A DNA stretch of 64,000 nt from Thermocrinis jamiesonii (GTDB lineage Bacteria > Aquificota > Aquificia > Aquificales > Aquificaceae): positions 145,150 to 209,149 of the forward strand of contig NZ_JNIE01000004.1 in the NCBI RefSeq assembly GCF_000702425.1, in the 5' to 3' direction. How positions within the stretch are numbered: the stretch's first letter is position 1; each line of letters starts with the position of its first letter. Both the position numbers and the translations under genes were made by a program. Under the pieces are notes generated by a model. It made no database searches, was not told the origin of the DNA, and worked only from the letters and a program-made list of their open reading frames with translations. Shown one piece after another: positions 1 through 8,702 of the stretch.

Positions 1-145
1 CCTTTAGGAAAGAATATTTTGTTTTTTTGTAAAGAGCCAAAACTCTGCTTCTGTCGGTTTTTACAAGGGCTATTTCAGAACCGGCAAACAACCCCTCCAA
101 TATTACAAAAAACACCACGCTGGTTAATAGTCCTAAAAGTTCCAT
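1..145 (-). CDS. CNNM/CorC (DUF21) membrane protein, N-terminal fragment
   Basis: This gene runs off the left edge; only its first 48 codons are visible, read leftward from an ATG at 143-145. The peptide starts with a hydrophobic helix and continues LEGLFAGSEIALVKTDRSR, the signature of the DUF21 membrane domain of CNNM/HlyC-CorC proteins (small residues then SE.AL...). Family members are linked to Mg2+/Co2+ transport, usually with CBS domains downstream, which lie outside the window. Its start lies inside the end of prmC (13 bp overlap), so it is the last visible gene of the secG-prmC unit. Confidence 0.75.
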   Translation of the reverse strand, partial: MELLGLLTSVVFFVILEGLFAGSEIALVKTDRSRVLALYKKTKYSFLK

Positions 146-942
146 CCCACAACCACCCTGTCTTGACCAGAATAATCCTTAAACACCTTTACTTTGTATT
201 CTCTAAGTATATCCTTGACTACCTCTCCCTGATCGTGTCCTATTTCTAATACAAAAAAACCACCAACCTTTAGATGGTTTTTAGCTTCTTTGGAAAACCT
301 TTCGTAAAACTCCCAACCTTTTTCACCGCCTATGAGAGAAGCTTTTCCTTCCAGCTTCAAAGCATCCGGAAGCTCTTCCCAAAAACTTTCTGGTATGTAA
401 GGAGGATTGGAAACGATAAAGTCAAACTTCATACCTCGGACTGGTTCAAAGTCTTTACCTTGAGCCAGCTTTAATCTGCGAGAAACTCCGTGAATTTGTG
501 CATTTGACCAAGAGATTTCCAAAGCGTCCGGGTTTATGTCTGTGCCATACATAAAGAGATTTTCCCTTTCCAAAAGCAGGGTAATAGCTATACATCCACT
601 ACCAACTCCTATTTCTAAACCTACGTATTCTTTGTGTTTGTCCAAGAGCTCTAAGGTTTTTTCCACGAGAAGTTCTGTCTCCGGTCTTGGAATAAGGATA
701 CCTTCTTTGACTTTGAAGGTTCTGCCGTAAAAGTCCCATTCCCCCAAAAGATACTGTAGAGGATAGCCTTCCTCCAGCTTACTTAAACCTTTCCAGTATT
801 CTTCTACAAAAGCTTCTGGAACTTCTTGATCCATTCTTAAATAAAGTTCAGGGGGTTTTACCTTCAGAAGGTGTGCCAGAAGGAGTTGTTTGTCCCTTTG
901 GGATACTTTGCTGGGTATTAACAGAAGGTCTTTTACCTTCAT
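133..942 (-). CDS. prmC: peptide chain release factor N5-glutamine methyltransferase PrmC (HemK)
   Basis: Methylates the GGQ glutamine of release factors RF1/RF2 using S-adenosylmethionine, in the cytoplasm. At 269 aa it has the family's length: an N-terminal helical domain (about 1-75), the linker motif GILIPRPETE, a Rossmann SAM-binding motif (LEIGVGSGCIAI) and the diagnostic catalytic tetrapeptide NPPY in SNPPYIPESFW. The ATG start is kept because the N-terminal residues match the family's helical domain, although this places the first 95 bp inside secG in another frame. The next gene (CNNM) starts within its last codons. Confidence 0.93.
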   Translation of the reverse strand: MKVKDLLLIPSKVSQRDKQLLLAHLLKVKPPELYLRMDQEVPEAFVEEYWKGLSKLEEGYPLQYLLGEWDFYGRTFKVKEGILIPRPETELLVEKTLELLDKHKEYVGLEIGVGSGCIAITLLLERENLFMYGTDINPDALEISWSNAQIHGVSRRLKLAQGKDFEPVRGMKFDFIVSNPPYIPESFWEELPDALKLEGKASLIGGEKGWEFYERFSKEAKNHLKVGGFFVLEIGHDQGEVVKDILREYKVKVFKDYSGQDRVVVGWNF

Positions 943-1186
943 CTTCCAATAAAGACCCCTTTTTTGATGGGTGGAACAATCCGATCAGCAATGCCAAACC
1001 CATAAGGGTAAAACCGAGCCAATAAGTAGCCTTTGTAAGTATAGTATCCACACCGCCTGGACCAAACACCCCCTGTCCCATACCTCCAAAGGCACTTCCC
1101 ACATCACCCCTACCCCTTTGCATCAAAACTACTACAATAAGTAGTAATGCAACCAATATAAAGAGGGTAATTAGCAGGTAATACAT
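848..1186 (-). CDS. secG: preprotein translocase subunit SecG
   Basis: Small inner-membrane partner of SecYE that assists protein export. The 112-aa protein has two hydrophobic helices (about residues 3-22 and 53-70) around the conserved VVLMQRGRGDVGSAFGG loop, the hallmark of SecG, followed by a hydrophilic Ser/Thr/Pro/Lys-rich tail. The tail is encoded by DNA that also encodes the start of prmC. There is no Shine-Dalgarno; a TATAAT box lies 7 nt upstream of the ATG, so the mRNA may be leaderless. Confidence 0.9.
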   Translation of the reverse strand: MYYLLITLFILVALLLIVVVLMQRGRGDVGSAFGGMGQGVFGPGGVDTILTKATYWLGFTLMGLALLIGLFHPSKKGSLLEDEGKRPSVNTQQSIPKGQTTPSGTPSEGKTP

Positions 1187-1193
1187 GTCTAAA

Positions 1194-1222
1194 ATTATAC
1201 ACCTTTGCTTACCTTAGCCCAA
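1194..1222 (-). promoter_or_regulatory. candidate sigma-70 promoter of secG
   Basis: On the minus strand, TTGGGC (1222-1217), a 17-bp spacer and a perfect TATAAT (1199-1194) lie just ahead of the secG ATG at 1186. The expected start of transcription falls at the A of the ATG, which predicts a leaderless secG mRNA. It lies inside the end of the upstream unknown gene. Only three positions of the -35 match consensus. Confidence 0.5.
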
Positions 1223-1653
1223 AGCTGAACAAAACCATCTTTTATTTTGTATCTACTCAAAATGATCCTTTCTCTGAACTGTTTGGGAACTTTCAGATAC
1301 TCTTCTGTGTTTTTTATGGCCTCCAAAAGATTTATAAATACGTGGTCCCCTTCTTGTAGAAAACCACCTTTTTCAAGAACTTCCTTTAGATTTTTTTCAG
1401 TAGCTATCAAAAGTCCTATACTTCTTTCGCTAGGTTTATTCCTTACAGCCTTAGGGTCTTCTCTGAAAAGCACCTGAACGTTTTTGGAAAATATCAACCC
1501 CTTCTTTTTAAATCCTACCCTCATTATACCTTCTGCTAACTCAAAGCTTAAACCTTTTACTGTAGAGCTCAAAAGCGAAGCGGGAACCTTTATCTCAAAC
1601 TCTACATCTATAAGATCGCCAAGGTTTATTAGATCCTCCGAAAAGATGCCCAT
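1195..1653 (-). CDS. conserved-looking protein of unknown function
   Basis: I do not recognise this 152-aa protein. It is hydrophilic, has no signal peptide or membrane helix, and alternates beta-like stretches (VEFEIKVPASLL, GIMRVGFKKKGLIF) with a helical region around EKNLKEVLEKGGFLQEGDHVF. Codon use matches its neighbours, and it sits in frame between tRNA-Ala, 16 nt upstream, and secG, 8 nt downstream. That favours a real cytoplasmic protein co-transcribed with the two tRNAs. No catalytic motif was seen. Confidence 0.65.
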   Translation of the reverse strand: MGIFSEDLINLGDLIDVEFEIKVPASLLSSTVKGLSFELAEGIMRVGFKKKGLIFSKNVQVLFREDPKAVRNKPSERSIGLLIATEKNLKEVLEKGGFLQEGDHVFINLLEAIKNTEEYLKVPKQFRERIILSRYKIKDGFVQLWAKVSKGV

Positions 1654-1669
1654 AACCTATAAATATAAT

Positions 1670-1741
1670 TGGAGACGAGGGGATTTGAACCCCCGACCTC
1701 CTGCTTGCGATGCAGGCGCTCTCCCGCTGAGCTACGTCCCC
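1670..1741 (-). tRNA. tRNA-Ala (anticodon CGC)
   Basis: A full cloverleaf of 72 nt: acceptor GGGGACG with CGTCTCC, D-stem GCTC/GAGC, anticodon stem CCTGC/GCAGG around the loop ATCGCAA, and T-loop TTCAAAT. The CGC anticodon reads GCG (Ala), and the G3:U70 wobble pair, the alanine identity element, is present. Discriminator is A73; CCA is not encoded. It lies 7 nt after tRNA-Ser and 16 nt before the next protein gene. Confidence 0.95.
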
Positions 1742-1748
1742 TTACAAC

Positions 1749-1838
1749 CGGAGGGGGAGGGATTCGAACCCCCGGTGGGCCGTCAAGACCCACAGGTGAT
1801 TTCAAATCACCCGCCTTCGTCCACTCGGCCACCCCTCC
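1749..1838 (-). tRNA. tRNA-Ser (anticodon TGA)
   Basis: A 90-nt class II tRNA with acceptor GGAGGGG/CCCCTCC, anticodon stem GGTGA/TCACC around loop TTTGAAA, a long variable arm, T-loop TTCGAAT and discriminator G73. The TGA anticodon and the long variable arm identify serine. CCA is not encoded. It is the first gene of the minus-strand unit that continues into tRNA-Ala, the unknown gene, secG and prmC. Confidence 0.95.
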
Positions 1839-1846
1839 TCAAAATA

Positions 1847-1853
1847 TATAATA
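1847..1853. promoter_or_regulatory. overlapping divergent -10 boxes (pyrF / tRNA-Ser)
   Basis: The AT-rich gap between tRNA-Ser and pyrF holds TATAAT on the plus strand (1847-1852) and TATTAT on the minus strand (1853-1848). Each is correctly placed for its gene: 9 nt before the pyrF ATG, and giving a start about 3 nt before the tRNA-Ser 5' end. No good -35 box is visible on either side. If both are used, the two polymerases compete for the same DNA. Confidence 0.4.
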
Positions 1854-1861
1854 TTAAAGCA

Positions 1862-2557
1862 ATGCCAAAACTTTGTATAGCGTTAGATACAGATTATGAC
1901 AAAGCTGTTGAGCTTATAAACGCCCTTAAAGATAAACCCATCGTTTTTAAGGTTGGGTATAAGCTTTTTATATCTCATCACAGAAAGATAACGGACCTGA
2001 TAAAGCAAAAAGGTTTTGAGCTTTTTTTGGACCTAAAGCTTCATGATATACCAAGCACAATAAGAAACGCTGTGTTATCGGCATTAGATTTGGGAGCAGA
2101 TTATCTTACGGTGCATATAGTTTCAGGGAAGGATGCTCTAAGGGAAGCGGTGAATACAGCAAAGGGTATTAAACTTTTGGGCGTAACCCTATTAACGAGC
2201 TTGGAAGAAGATCAGCTAAAGGAGTGGGGACTGTGTATCTCTAAGGAAGATTACATCCTCAACTTGTCGTCTTTGGCTTTGAATTGTGGCATTGAAGGTT
2301 TAGTATGCTCTGGAAAAGAGCTTCCTCTTTTAAAATCTAAGTTTAACTTTTTTGCGGTTGTTCCGGGAGTAAGACTTTATGGAGAACCACAGGATGACCA
2401 AAAGAGAGTAGTAAGAATTGAAGAAGCTATAAGAAACGGAGCGGATATGATAGTAGTGGGAAGAAGTATTTTGACTGCTAAGGATCCTATCAAGAAGGTT
2501 GAAGAAATTCTGAGGTTGTTAGAAAATCCCTCATTGGGACATCCCCCTAAGCTCTAA
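1862..2557 (+). CDS. pyrF: orotidine 5'-phosphate decarboxylase
   Basis: Last step of UMP synthesis: decarboxylates OMP. The 231-aa TIM barrel shows the start MPKLCIALDTDYDKA, the catalytic D-x-K-x-x-D loop in LDLKLHDIPSTIRNA, and the C-terminal phosphate-binding segment GADMIVVGRSI. An open frame continues upstream through both tRNA genes, but that part is tRNA sequence read in translation, so the ATG at 1862 is the start. There is no Shine-Dalgarno; the -10 box lies 9 nt upstream, so a nearly leaderless mRNA is likely. pyrG, another pyrimidine gene, is downstream in the same direction. Confidence 0.95.
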   Translation: MPKLCIALDTDYDKAVELINALKDKPIVFKVGYKLFISHHRKITDLIKQKGFELFLDLKLHDIPSTIRNAVLSALDLGADYLTVHIVSGKDALREAVNTAKGIKLLGVTLLTSLEEDQLKEWGLCISKEDYILNLSSLALNCGIEGLVCSGKELPLLKSKFNFFAVVPGVRLYGEPQDDQKRVVRIEEAIRNGADMIVVGRSILTAKDPIKKVEEILRLLENPSLGHPPKL

Positions 2558-2561
2558 TGTC

Positions 2562-2589
2562 TTCCATTTTTCTCTTGTGTTATTATATT
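2562..2589 (+). promoter_or_regulatory. candidate promoter of tRNA-Val
   Basis: TTCCAT (2562-2567), a 16-bp spacer and TATATT (2584-2589) lie 8 nt before the tRNA-Val 5' end, the expected distance for a start close to the mature tRNA. The -35 match is partial. Confidence 0.4.
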
Positions 2590-2597
2590 AAAGCAAA

Positions 2598-2670
2598 AGG
2601 CGCGTAGCTCAGATGGAAGAGCGCCGCCCTTACAAGGCGGAGGTCGGCGGTTCGAGTCCGCCCGTGCCTA
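2598..2670 (+). tRNA. tRNA-Val (anticodon TAC)
   Basis: A 73-nt cloverleaf: acceptor AGGCGCG/CGTGCCT with discriminator A73, D-stem GCTC/GAGC, anticodon stem CCGCC/GGCGG around loop CTTACAA, T-stem GGCGG/CCGCC. The TAC anticodon decodes GTA-type valine codons. CCA is not encoded. It ends 20 nt before the next protein gene with no terminator between, so it is probably co-transcribed with it. Confidence 0.95.
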
Positions 2671-2690
2671 TTTAACAAGGAGGTAAAGCC

Positions 2691-2876
2691 ATGGAAAAAA
2701 ACTTAGCAGTGTGGGACAGAGCCATAAGGGTTGTTTTGGGTCTTATATTTATCTACCTTGCCTTTGCTAACGGTGGTCTTTGGTGGATACTTGGAATAGT
2801 TGGACTTGTGTTAATAGGTACAGCCGTAACAGGCTTTTGTCTGCTTTACAAAGTTTTAGGCTTTAGGACTGGTTGA
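2691..2876 (+). CDS. YgaP-like small inner-membrane protein (DUF2892)
   Basis: A 61-aa protein with the DUF2892 pattern: an amphipathic start (MEKNLAVWDRAIRVVLGL), two transmembrane helices (about 14-28 and 31-52) and a short tail with FCLLYKVLG. In other bacteria this domain occurs alone or fused to rhodanese domains as in YgaP; its job is not established. A strong Shine-Dalgarno (AAGGAGG) precedes the ATG. The stop overlaps the TTG start of ruvX. Confidence 0.8.
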   Translation: MEKNLAVWDRAIRVVLGLIFIYLAFANGGLWWILGIVGLVLIGTAVTGFCLLYKVLGFRTG

Positions 2877-3274
2877 AGGTTTTAGGAGTAGATTGGGGAA
2901 GTAAGAAAATAGGTCTTGCCTTAGGGGACACACGCTTAAAGTTAGCTATTCCCCTCAAACCACTCAAAAACGGGGAAGGGGTATTTTCAGATTTATTAAA
3001 CATAATAAAACAACATAACGTAGATGTTGTCCTTGTGGGTCTTCCTCTCACACCCAGCGGTAAGGAAGGGCAAAGGGCATCAGAAGTTAGAAAGTTTGTT
3101 GAAAAGCTAAGAACTTTTTTGCCAGAGGATGTGCTTGTTGAGTTGTGGGATGAACGCTACACCACAGAAGAAGCCTACAGGCTGATGGTAAATGTCAAAG
3201 AAAGCAAAAAAAGAGAATTTAAAGATTCCCTTTCTGCTTACGTTATCTTAATGGAGTTTTTTGAGAGCTTATGA
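2873..3274 (+). CDS. ruvX: RuvX/YqgF RNase H-like nuclease (Holliday junction resolvase family; pre-16S rRNA maturation)
   Basis: 133 aa, the usual size of YqgF. The RNase H fold starts with the metal-binding motif VLGVDWGSKKIGLALGD; further family motifs are VVLVGLPLTPSGKEG, LWDERYTTEEA and the final acidic residue in KDSLSAYVIL. E. coli YqgF takes part in 16S rRNA 5' maturation, while other members cut branched DNA. The start is a TTG overlapping the previous TGA (TTGA), and the end overlaps mltG by 4 bp. Confidence 0.92.
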   Translation: MKVLGVDWGSKKIGLALGDTRLKLAIPLKPLKNGEGVFSDLLNIIKQHNVDVVLVGLPLTPSGKEGQRASEVRKFVEKLRTFLPEDVLVELWDERYTTEEAYRLMVNVKESKKREFKDSLSAYVILMEFFESL

Positions 3275-4230
3275 AATACTTCAAGATCTTTGCACCCTTA
3301 GGTTTAGTTTTTGTTTTTCTAATATACGCCTTTTTTCCTGTTAGGACGCACAAAACTGTGGAAATCACTTACGGCAAAAGTAGTGTAGATATAGCCATGA
3401 TACTCTACAGAGAGGGGCTCCTAAAAAGCCCTCTATCCTTTATTGTAATTCACACCTTTTTGAGGGATAAGCTTGAAGCTGGTGAATACGAATTTAGCGG
3501 ATTGGTATTTCCGTGGGATGTCTATTTGAAAATAAGCAGAGGCCAAAGAAAGCTTTACAAAATAACTATACCTGAAGGATACGATATATACGACATAGCA
3601 AGTTTATTGGAAAAATACTCAATATGCAAGGCGGAAGACTTTATTGAGCTTGCCAATTCTCCAGATACTGCAAAAAAGTATGGATTGAAAACCTATACTA
3701 TGGAAGGCTTTTTATTTCCAGACACCTACTACTTCTCTAAAAACACACATCCAATGAGAATCATAGATACTATGTTTAGAAACTTTCTCAAAAGAACTGA
3801 ATCTTTGAGAAGTCAGCTTGAAGAAAAAGAACTGACATTGGAGGAATGGGTAATTATTGCATCCATGATAGAAAAGGAAACGGGTGTGGATGAAGAAAGG
3901 CCTCTTGTGTCCTCGGTTATATACAATAGGATAAAGAAAGGTATGGCCTTACAGATAGATCCAACGGTTATATATGCCCTAAAAAGAAGGGCTGAGTGGA
4001 ACGGTAAGCTCACAAGGAAGCATCTTCAGCTGGAAGATCCATACAACACTTACTATTACAAAGGCTTGCCTCCGTCTCCTATATGTAATCCAGGGATAAA
4101 ATCCTTAGAGGCTGCTCTAAATCCGGCAAAAACTAACTACTTATACTTTGTTTCTATGGGGAACGGTAGGCACGTCTTTAGCTCCAGTTATGAGGAGCAT
4201 TTAAAAAATATTGCCATGTACAGAAGATAA
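3271..4230 (+). CDS. mltG: endolytic murein transglycosylase MltG
   Basis: Cuts nascent glycan strands in the periplasm and so ends peptidoglycan polymerisation. One N-terminal membrane anchor (about residues 6-24), a LysM-like region (PEGYDIYDIASLLEKY), then the YceG catalytic domain with the glutamate in ASMIEKETG, the substrate motif NRIKKGMALQIDPTV and the C-terminal PPSPICNPG. 319 aa is normal for the family. It is coupled to ruvX by ATGA; ruvX and mltG are also neighbours in many other bacteria. Confidence 0.94.
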   Translation: MKYFKIFAPLGLVFVFLIYAFFPVRTHKTVEITYGKSSVDIAMILYREGLLKSPLSFIVIHTFLRDKLEAGEYEFSGLVFPWDVYLKISRGQRKLYKITIPEGYDIYDIASLLEKYSICKAEDFIELANSPDTAKKYGLKTYTMEGFLFPDTYYFSKNTHPMRIIDTMFRNFLKRTESLRSQLEEKELTLEEWVIIASMIEKETGVDEERPLVSSVIYNRIKKGMALQIDPTVIYALKRRAEWNGKLTRKHLQLEDPYNTYYYKGLPPSPICNPGIKSLEAALNPAKTNYLYFVSMGNGRHVFSSSYEEHLKNIAMYRR

Positions 4231-4248
4231 AGTATATATTTAACTTTC

Positions 4249-4662
4249 ATGGTGCCGAAAGTCTATTTAGGTGTGGAATGGTTTGGAGTGGATAAAGTGC
4301 TTTCTTCTTATGAGATGCCACAAAACTGCGGAGCAAATGTGGTATTTTTGGGTATAGTTAGGGAAGACGATGGTGTGCAAGAACTTCACTATGAAGCGTT
4401 TCCAGAAATGGCTATAAAGGTTATGCAAGAAATAAGGCAGGAAGCTTTTAATAAGTTTCCTGTTAAGGAGATCTTCATCCATCATAGATTGGGTGTGGTA
4501 AAGGTAGGAGAGCCCTCTTTCATGGTAGTAGTTTATGGGGGACACAGAGAAGAAACCTTCTCTGCTTGCAGGTATGTAGTGGATGAGGTTAAAAAAAGAG
4601 CACCTATTTGGAAAAAGGAAGTTTTTGCCAATGGAAGGGAAGAGTGGGTTTTGGGAGCATAA
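4249..4662 (+). CDS. moaE: molybdopterin synthase catalytic subunit MoaE
   Basis: Transfers sulfur from thiocarboxylated MoaD to precursor Z, making molybdopterin. The 137-aa protein contains the family elements [43 protein letters not shown], the cluster [26 protein letters not shown] with the catalytic lysines, and a C-terminal GREEWV. A molybdopterin-binding protein is encoded at 25693-26286. The ATG at 4249 follows an AT-rich stretch without a clear Shine-Dalgarno. Confidence 0.93.
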   Translation: MVPKVYLGVEWFGVDKVLSSYEMPQNCGANVVFLGIVREDDGVQELHYEAFPEMAIKVMQEIRQEAFNKFPVKEIFIHHRLGVVKVGEPSFMVVVYGGHREETFSACRYVVDEVKKRAPIWKKEVFANGREEWVLGA

Positions 4663-4689
4663 AAAAGTAAAAAGTAAGGAGGTATTTTT

Positions 4690-6444
4690 ATGCTAAGGAA
4701 AGGTGCGGACATAGTAATAGAAACGCTAAAAAAAGAGGGTGTGGAAGTTATATTTGGTATTCCTGGGGGAGCCATTATGGAGGTGTACGATGCCCTATAC
4801 AGGGATGGGTCTATCAAGCACATACTGGCAAGGCATGAACAGGGGGCAGGTCATATGGCAGAAGGCTATGCAAAGGCAACAGGTAAGGTAGGTGTGGCGA
4901 TTGCTACCTCTGGACCCGGAGCAACCAACTTGGTTACGCCTATAGCAGATGCTTACATGGATTCTGTGCCCGTTGTCTTTATTACCGGACAAGTGCCTAC
5001 CCATCTCATAGGTAATGACGCCTTTCAGGAAGTGGATATAGTAGGCATAACAAGACCAATAACAAAGCACAACTTTTTGGTCAAAAGAATAGAAGACCTT
5101 CCGCTCATAATAAGGCAAGCTTTTTATATAGCATCTACAGGAAGACCGGGACCAGTGCTTATAGACATCCCAAAGGATATAACTCAAAAACTTTCGGATG
5201 TTCCTATACCCACCGATGAACAGGTTAGAGAGTCTTTACCCGGATACAAACCCCATTTGGAAGGTAATCCTCAGCAGATAAGGAAGGCAGCAAAATTAAT
5301 CTTGGAAGCTAAAAGGCCCGTGCTTTATGTGGGTGGCGGAGCGGTTAATTCGGAAGCTCAAAAGGAACTGATAGAACTTGCTGAACTTGCAAAGATACCC
5401 GTGACTACCACCAATATGGGTAAAGGTGCCTTTCCCGAAGACCATCCCTTAGCTCTTCATATGCTTGGAATGCACGGCACTTACTATGCAAACATGGCTG
5501 TGTATAACTGTGACCTTTTGATAGCGGTGGGTGCAAGATTTGATGATCGGGTGACTGGAAAGATAGAAGAGTTTGCCCCCCAAGCACAGATAATACACAT
5601 AGATGTGGATCCCGCGTCTATTTCTAAGAACATAACCGTGGATGTGCCAATCGTAGGCGATGTGAAGATCGTTCTAAGAAAACTCTTAGAAGAACTAAAG
5701 CGGGAAGGGGTAAAACTTCTCTTTCCTAAGGAAAGACAGGCGTGGATAGAACAGATAGAAATGTGGAAAAGGAACTATCCCCTGAGGTATAGAAACTCAG
5801 ACACAGTGATAAAACCTCAGTATGTGATAGAACAGATATGGGAGGCGACAAAGGGAGATGCCATAATTACCGCAGGTGTGGGTCAGCACCAAATGTGGGC
5901 GGCGATGTTTTATAAATATAAATTCCCAAGACAGTTTATAAACTCCGGCGGACTTGGGACTATGGGCTTTGGCTTTCCCGCAGCCATCGGTGCAAAGATA
6001 GGAAGACCTGACAAAGAGGTTATTGCAATAGATGGAGATGGATCATTCTTGATGACTATGCAAGAGCTCGTAACTGCAGTGCAGTATCAGATACCGGTAA
6101 AAGTAGCCATAATAAACAATGCTTACCTTGGGATGGTTCGTCAGTGGCAAGAGCTTTTTTATGAGAAAAGATACGCAGAGGTGGATTTGAGCGTTCAACC
6201 TGATTTCGTAAAGCTTGCGGAGGCTTGCGGAGCGGTGGGTTTCAGGGCAGAAAAGCCAAAGGAAGTGAGGGAAATTATAGAGGAAGCTCTTAAGATAAAA
6301 GACAAACCAGTGGTGCTTGACTTTGTAGTGGATAGGGAAGAAAACGTTTTGCCCATGGTCCCAGCGGGCAAATCTTACAGAGATATGATACTGGATGATG
6401 GCAAAAAAGCTGTTGAAGCAGAAACTATGTATTTAGTGGGTTAA
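4690..6444 (+). CDS. ilvB: acetolactate synthase large (catalytic) subunit
   Basis: Thiamine-diphosphate enzyme of branched-chain amino acid synthesis, joining two pyruvates or pyruvate with 2-oxobutyrate. At 584 aa the three domains are complete: an N-terminal PYR domain with the catalytic glutamate ([20 protein letters not shown]) and [16 protein letters not shown], a central FAD-binding domain ([18 protein letters not shown]), and the C-terminal domain with the ThDP motif [15 protein letters not shown]...NN. A good Shine-Dalgarno (AAGGAGG) precedes the ATG. The regulatory subunit gene ilvN is not in the window. Confidence 0.95.
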   Translation: MLRKGADIVIETLKKEGVEVIFGIPGGAIMEVYDALYRDGSIKHILARHEQGAGHMAEGYAKATGKVGVAIATSGPGATNLVTPIADAYMDSVPVVFITGQVPTHLIGNDAFQEVDIVGITRPITKHNFLVKRIEDLPLIIRQAFYIASTGRPGPVLIDIPKDITQKLSDVPIPTDEQVRESLPGYKPHLEGNPQQIRKAAKLILEAKRPVLYVGGGAVNSEAQKELIELAELAKIPVTTTNMGKGAFPEDHPLALHMLGMHGTYYANMAVYNCDLLIAVGARFDDRVTGKIEEFAPQAQIIHIDVDPASISKNITVDVPIVGDVKIVLRKLLEELKREGVKLLFPKERQAWIEQIEMWKRNYPLRYRNSDTVIKPQYVIEQIWEATKGDAIITAGVGQHQMWAAMFYKYKFPRQFINSGGLGTMGFGFPAAIGAKIGRPDKEVIAIDGDGSFLMTMQELVTAVQYQIPVKVAIINNAYLGMVRQWQELFYEKRYAEVDLSVQPDFVKLAEACGAVGFRAEKPKEVREIIEEALKIKDKPVVLDFVVDREENVLPMVPAGKSYRDMILDDGKKAVEAETMYLVG

Positions 6445-6456
6445 AATAGTATATCC

Positions 6457-8040
6457 GTGGCAAAGTATATCTTTATAACAGGTGGTGTTCTTTCTTCTTT
6501 GGGTAAAGGTGTTTCTTCGGCAGCCATTGCATCCCTTTTGGAAGAGATAGGCTATAAAGTGACCCTTCAGAAATTGGACCCTTATCTAAACGTAGATCCT
6601 GGGACGATGAGCCCTTATCAACATGGGGAAGTTTATGTTACAGAAGACGGCGCAGAAACGGATCTGGACCTTGGACATTACGAAAGATTTACAAATGCAA
6701 AGATGGGGGCAGAGAACAACGTAACTTCTGGTAGGGTTTATTTTAACGTAATACAGAGGGAAAGGAAAGGAGACTATCTTGGAGCTACTGTTCAAGTTAT
6801 ACCTCATATAACAGACGAGATAAAGAGGCTTATAAGGGCTGTTGAGAAGGATAACCAAATTGTAATAGTTGAGGTGGGGGGGACTGTAGGAGACATAGAA
6901 AGTCTTCCCTTTTTGGAAGCTATAAGACAGCTTGGTATGGAGCTTGGCAGAGACAACTGTGCCTATGTGCATGTAACTTACGTTCCTTACATAAAAAGCG
7001 TGGGGGAGTTAAAAACAAAACCAACACAGCACTCAGTAAAGGAGCTTAGAGCTATAGGCATTCAACCGGATGTTTTGATATGCAGATCAGAGCGAGAGAT
7101 TCCAGAAGACTTAAAGCTAAAACTTTCCCTCTACACAAACGTAAGCCCCGACGCAGTTATATCTGCTCCAGATGTGGATTATATATACGAAGTGCCCCTC
7201 CTTTTTAAAAAACAGGGACTTGACCAATGGCTGGCAAAAAGGCTTGGTTTGAACTTTGTGGAGTCCAAGAGTAAGTGGGAGAAGATAACCTATGTGCTCA
7301 AAAACGCTCAAGAAACAGTAAAAGTAGCAATAGTTGGCAAGTATGTGAGCTTAAAGGACTCTTATAAGAGTTTGACCGAAGCCTTGATCCACGGAGGTAT
7401 AGCAAACGGTGTAAGGGTAGAGATCCTTTGGGTTAACTCGGAAGATCCCAAGGAGGAACTTTTGGAAGAGGCGGATGCTATAGTGGTTCCTGGTGGCTTT
7501 GGGGAGAGGGGAACAGAGGGTAAGATAAGGGCTTTGAACTATGGGAGGATAAGCAAAAAGCCCACGCTGGGTATATGCCTTGGTATGCAACTTATGTGCG
7601 TGGAGTTTGCAAGAAACGTGCTTGGGTTAAAGGATGCTAACTCTACCGAATTTGACCCAAATACCAAGCATCCTGTAATTGATATCATGCACGAGCAGAA
7701 GCAAATAGAAAATCTCGGAGGGACTATGCGACTTGGAGCTTATCCGTGCGTGCTGAAAGAGGGCACAAAGGTAAGGGAAATATACGGAAAGGAGGTTATT
7801 TACGAAAGGCACAGACACAGGTATGAGTTTAACAATTCCTACAGAGAAGCCTTTGAAAGGGAAGGGATGGTGTTTTCTGGTCTTTCTCCCGACGGCAGGC
7901 TTGTGGAAGTTATAGAGCTAAAAGACCATCCTTGGTATATAGGCTGTCAGTTTCACCCAGAGTTCAAGAGCAAGCCCTTTGAACCACACCCTTTGTTTGT
8001 TTCTCTTATAAAGACTGCAAAGGAAAAGAAAAAACTATAA
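6457..8040 (+). CDS. pyrG: CTP synthase
   Basis: Converts UTP to CTP with glutamine as nitrogen donor. The 527-aa protein has the N-terminal synthetase domain ([17 protein letters not shown]-loop; [25 protein letters not shown]) and a C-terminal class I glutamine amidotransferase domain with the nucleophile in GICLGMQLM and the H-x-E pair in [11 protein letters not shown]. Translation starts at GTG (6457), without a visible Shine-Dalgarno, 12 bp after ilvB. Confidence 0.95.
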   Translation: MAKYIFITGGVLSSLGKGVSSAAIASLLEEIGYKVTLQKLDPYLNVDPGTMSPYQHGEVYVTEDGAETDLDLGHYERFTNAKMGAENNVTSGRVYFNVIQRERKGDYLGATVQVIPHITDEIKRLIRAVEKDNQIVIVEVGGTVGDIESLPFLEAIRQLGMELGRDNCAYVHVTYVPYIKSVGELKTKPTQHSVKELRAIGIQPDVLICRSEREIPEDLKLKLSLYTNVSPDAVISAPDVDYIYEVPLLFKKQGLDQWLAKRLGLNFVESKSKWEKITYVLKNAQETVKVAIVGKYVSLKDSYKSLTEALIHGGIANGVRVEILWVNSEDPKEELLEEADAIVVPGGFGERGTEGKIRALNYGRISKKPTLGICLGMQLMCVEFARNVLGLKDANSTEFDPNTKHPVIDIMHEQKQIENLGGTMRLGAYPCVLKEGTKVREIYGKEVIYERHRHRYEFNNSYREAFEREGMVFSGLSPDGRLVEVIELKDHPWYIGCQFHPEFKSKPFEPHPLFVSLIKTAKEKKKL

Positions 8041-8052
8041 TCTTGTTTTCTG

Positions 8053-8071
8053 AAAAAGCCCCCGGAGGGGC
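8053..8071 (-). terminator. intrinsic terminator of the fasciclin gene
   Basis: On the minus strand a 5-bp GC stem (GCCCC/GGGGC, 8071-8067 with 8062-8058) around the loop TCCG is followed by five T residues (8057-8053). It lies 10 bp after the stop of the minus-strand fasciclin gene. On the plus strand no U-run follows the hairpin, so it should not stop pyrG transcription. Confidence 0.7.
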
Positions 8072-8080
8072 ATGGGATTA

Positions 8081-8617
8081 TTAATTGGGTGGGAGTATGA
8101 CCTTGTCTATTACGTGGATCACACCGTTGGATGCTTCTATGTCCGTTTTTACTATGTTAGCGTCGTTTATCTTTGGCCCACCCTTAAGAGTTACCTTTGC
8201 ATTCTGTCCTTGCAGAGTTTTAACATCTCCTTCCTTTAGCTGTTTTGAATATACCTTACCTTCCACTACGTGGTAGAGAAGCACCTTTTTGAGGGCTTCC
8301 TTGTCCTTTAGTAAAGCCTCAAGGTCTTTCTTTGGAATCTTTGCAAAAGCTTCATCTGTGGGAGCAAAAACTGTAAAACAACACTTGGTGGCTAAGGTTC
8401 CTTCTAAGCCAGCTTCTTTGAGGGCTGTGAGAAGGGTGTTGAACTGACCTGCCTTCTTGGCAGTTTCCACTATGTTGGCTTGGGCTTTCTTTTGGTACAT
8501 ACTGGCCTGAGTTCCACTACAGCTCAGAGTCATGGCCGGTATCCCAATCGCCAAGCCTAAAAAGATGGCCTTTTTAAGAAGCATGCGCTTCTTTGCTCTG
8601 ATAATGTATCTAAGCAT
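8081..8617 (-). CDS. fasciclin (FAS1) domain lipoprotein
   Basis: A 178-aa protein with a positively charged start, a hydrophobic signal (about 14-31) and the lipobox TLSC, so it is probably a lipid-anchored periplasmic or outer-membrane protein. The rest is a single FAS1 domain: [42 protein letters not shown], and the C-terminal [18 protein letters not shown]1 domains bind proteins or surfaces; the ligand is unknown here. The start is set by a very strong Shine-Dalgarno (AAAGGAGGTGA). It has its own terminator and is probably monocistronic. Confidence 0.9.
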   Translation of the reverse strand: MLRYIIRAKKRMLLKKAIFLGLAIGIPAMTLSCSGTQASMYQKKAQANIVETAKKAGQFNTLLTALKEAGLEGTLATKCCFTVFAPTDEAFAKIPKKDLEALLKDKEALKKVLLYHVVEGKVYSKQLKEGDVKTLQGQNAKVTLKGGPKINDANIVKTDIEASNGVIHVIDKVILPPN

Positions 8618-8702
8618 GGCTCACCTCCTTTTGTGGGTTTTTTCAAAAAGTATCAGCTTAGTGTCTTCTTTTGAAGCTTGATTTTTACCGTTTAACAAAA
8701 CT

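Noticed and set aside
1629..1832. Minus-strand 67-aa frame
   Set aside because: It is the tRNA-Ser and tRNA-Ala genes read as protein.
1484..1861. Open frame extending pyrF upstream by 126 codons
   Set aside because: It runs through tRNA-Ala and tRNA-Ser and the opposite-strand gene; the typical tRNA-derived peptides appear, and PyrF begins at 1862.
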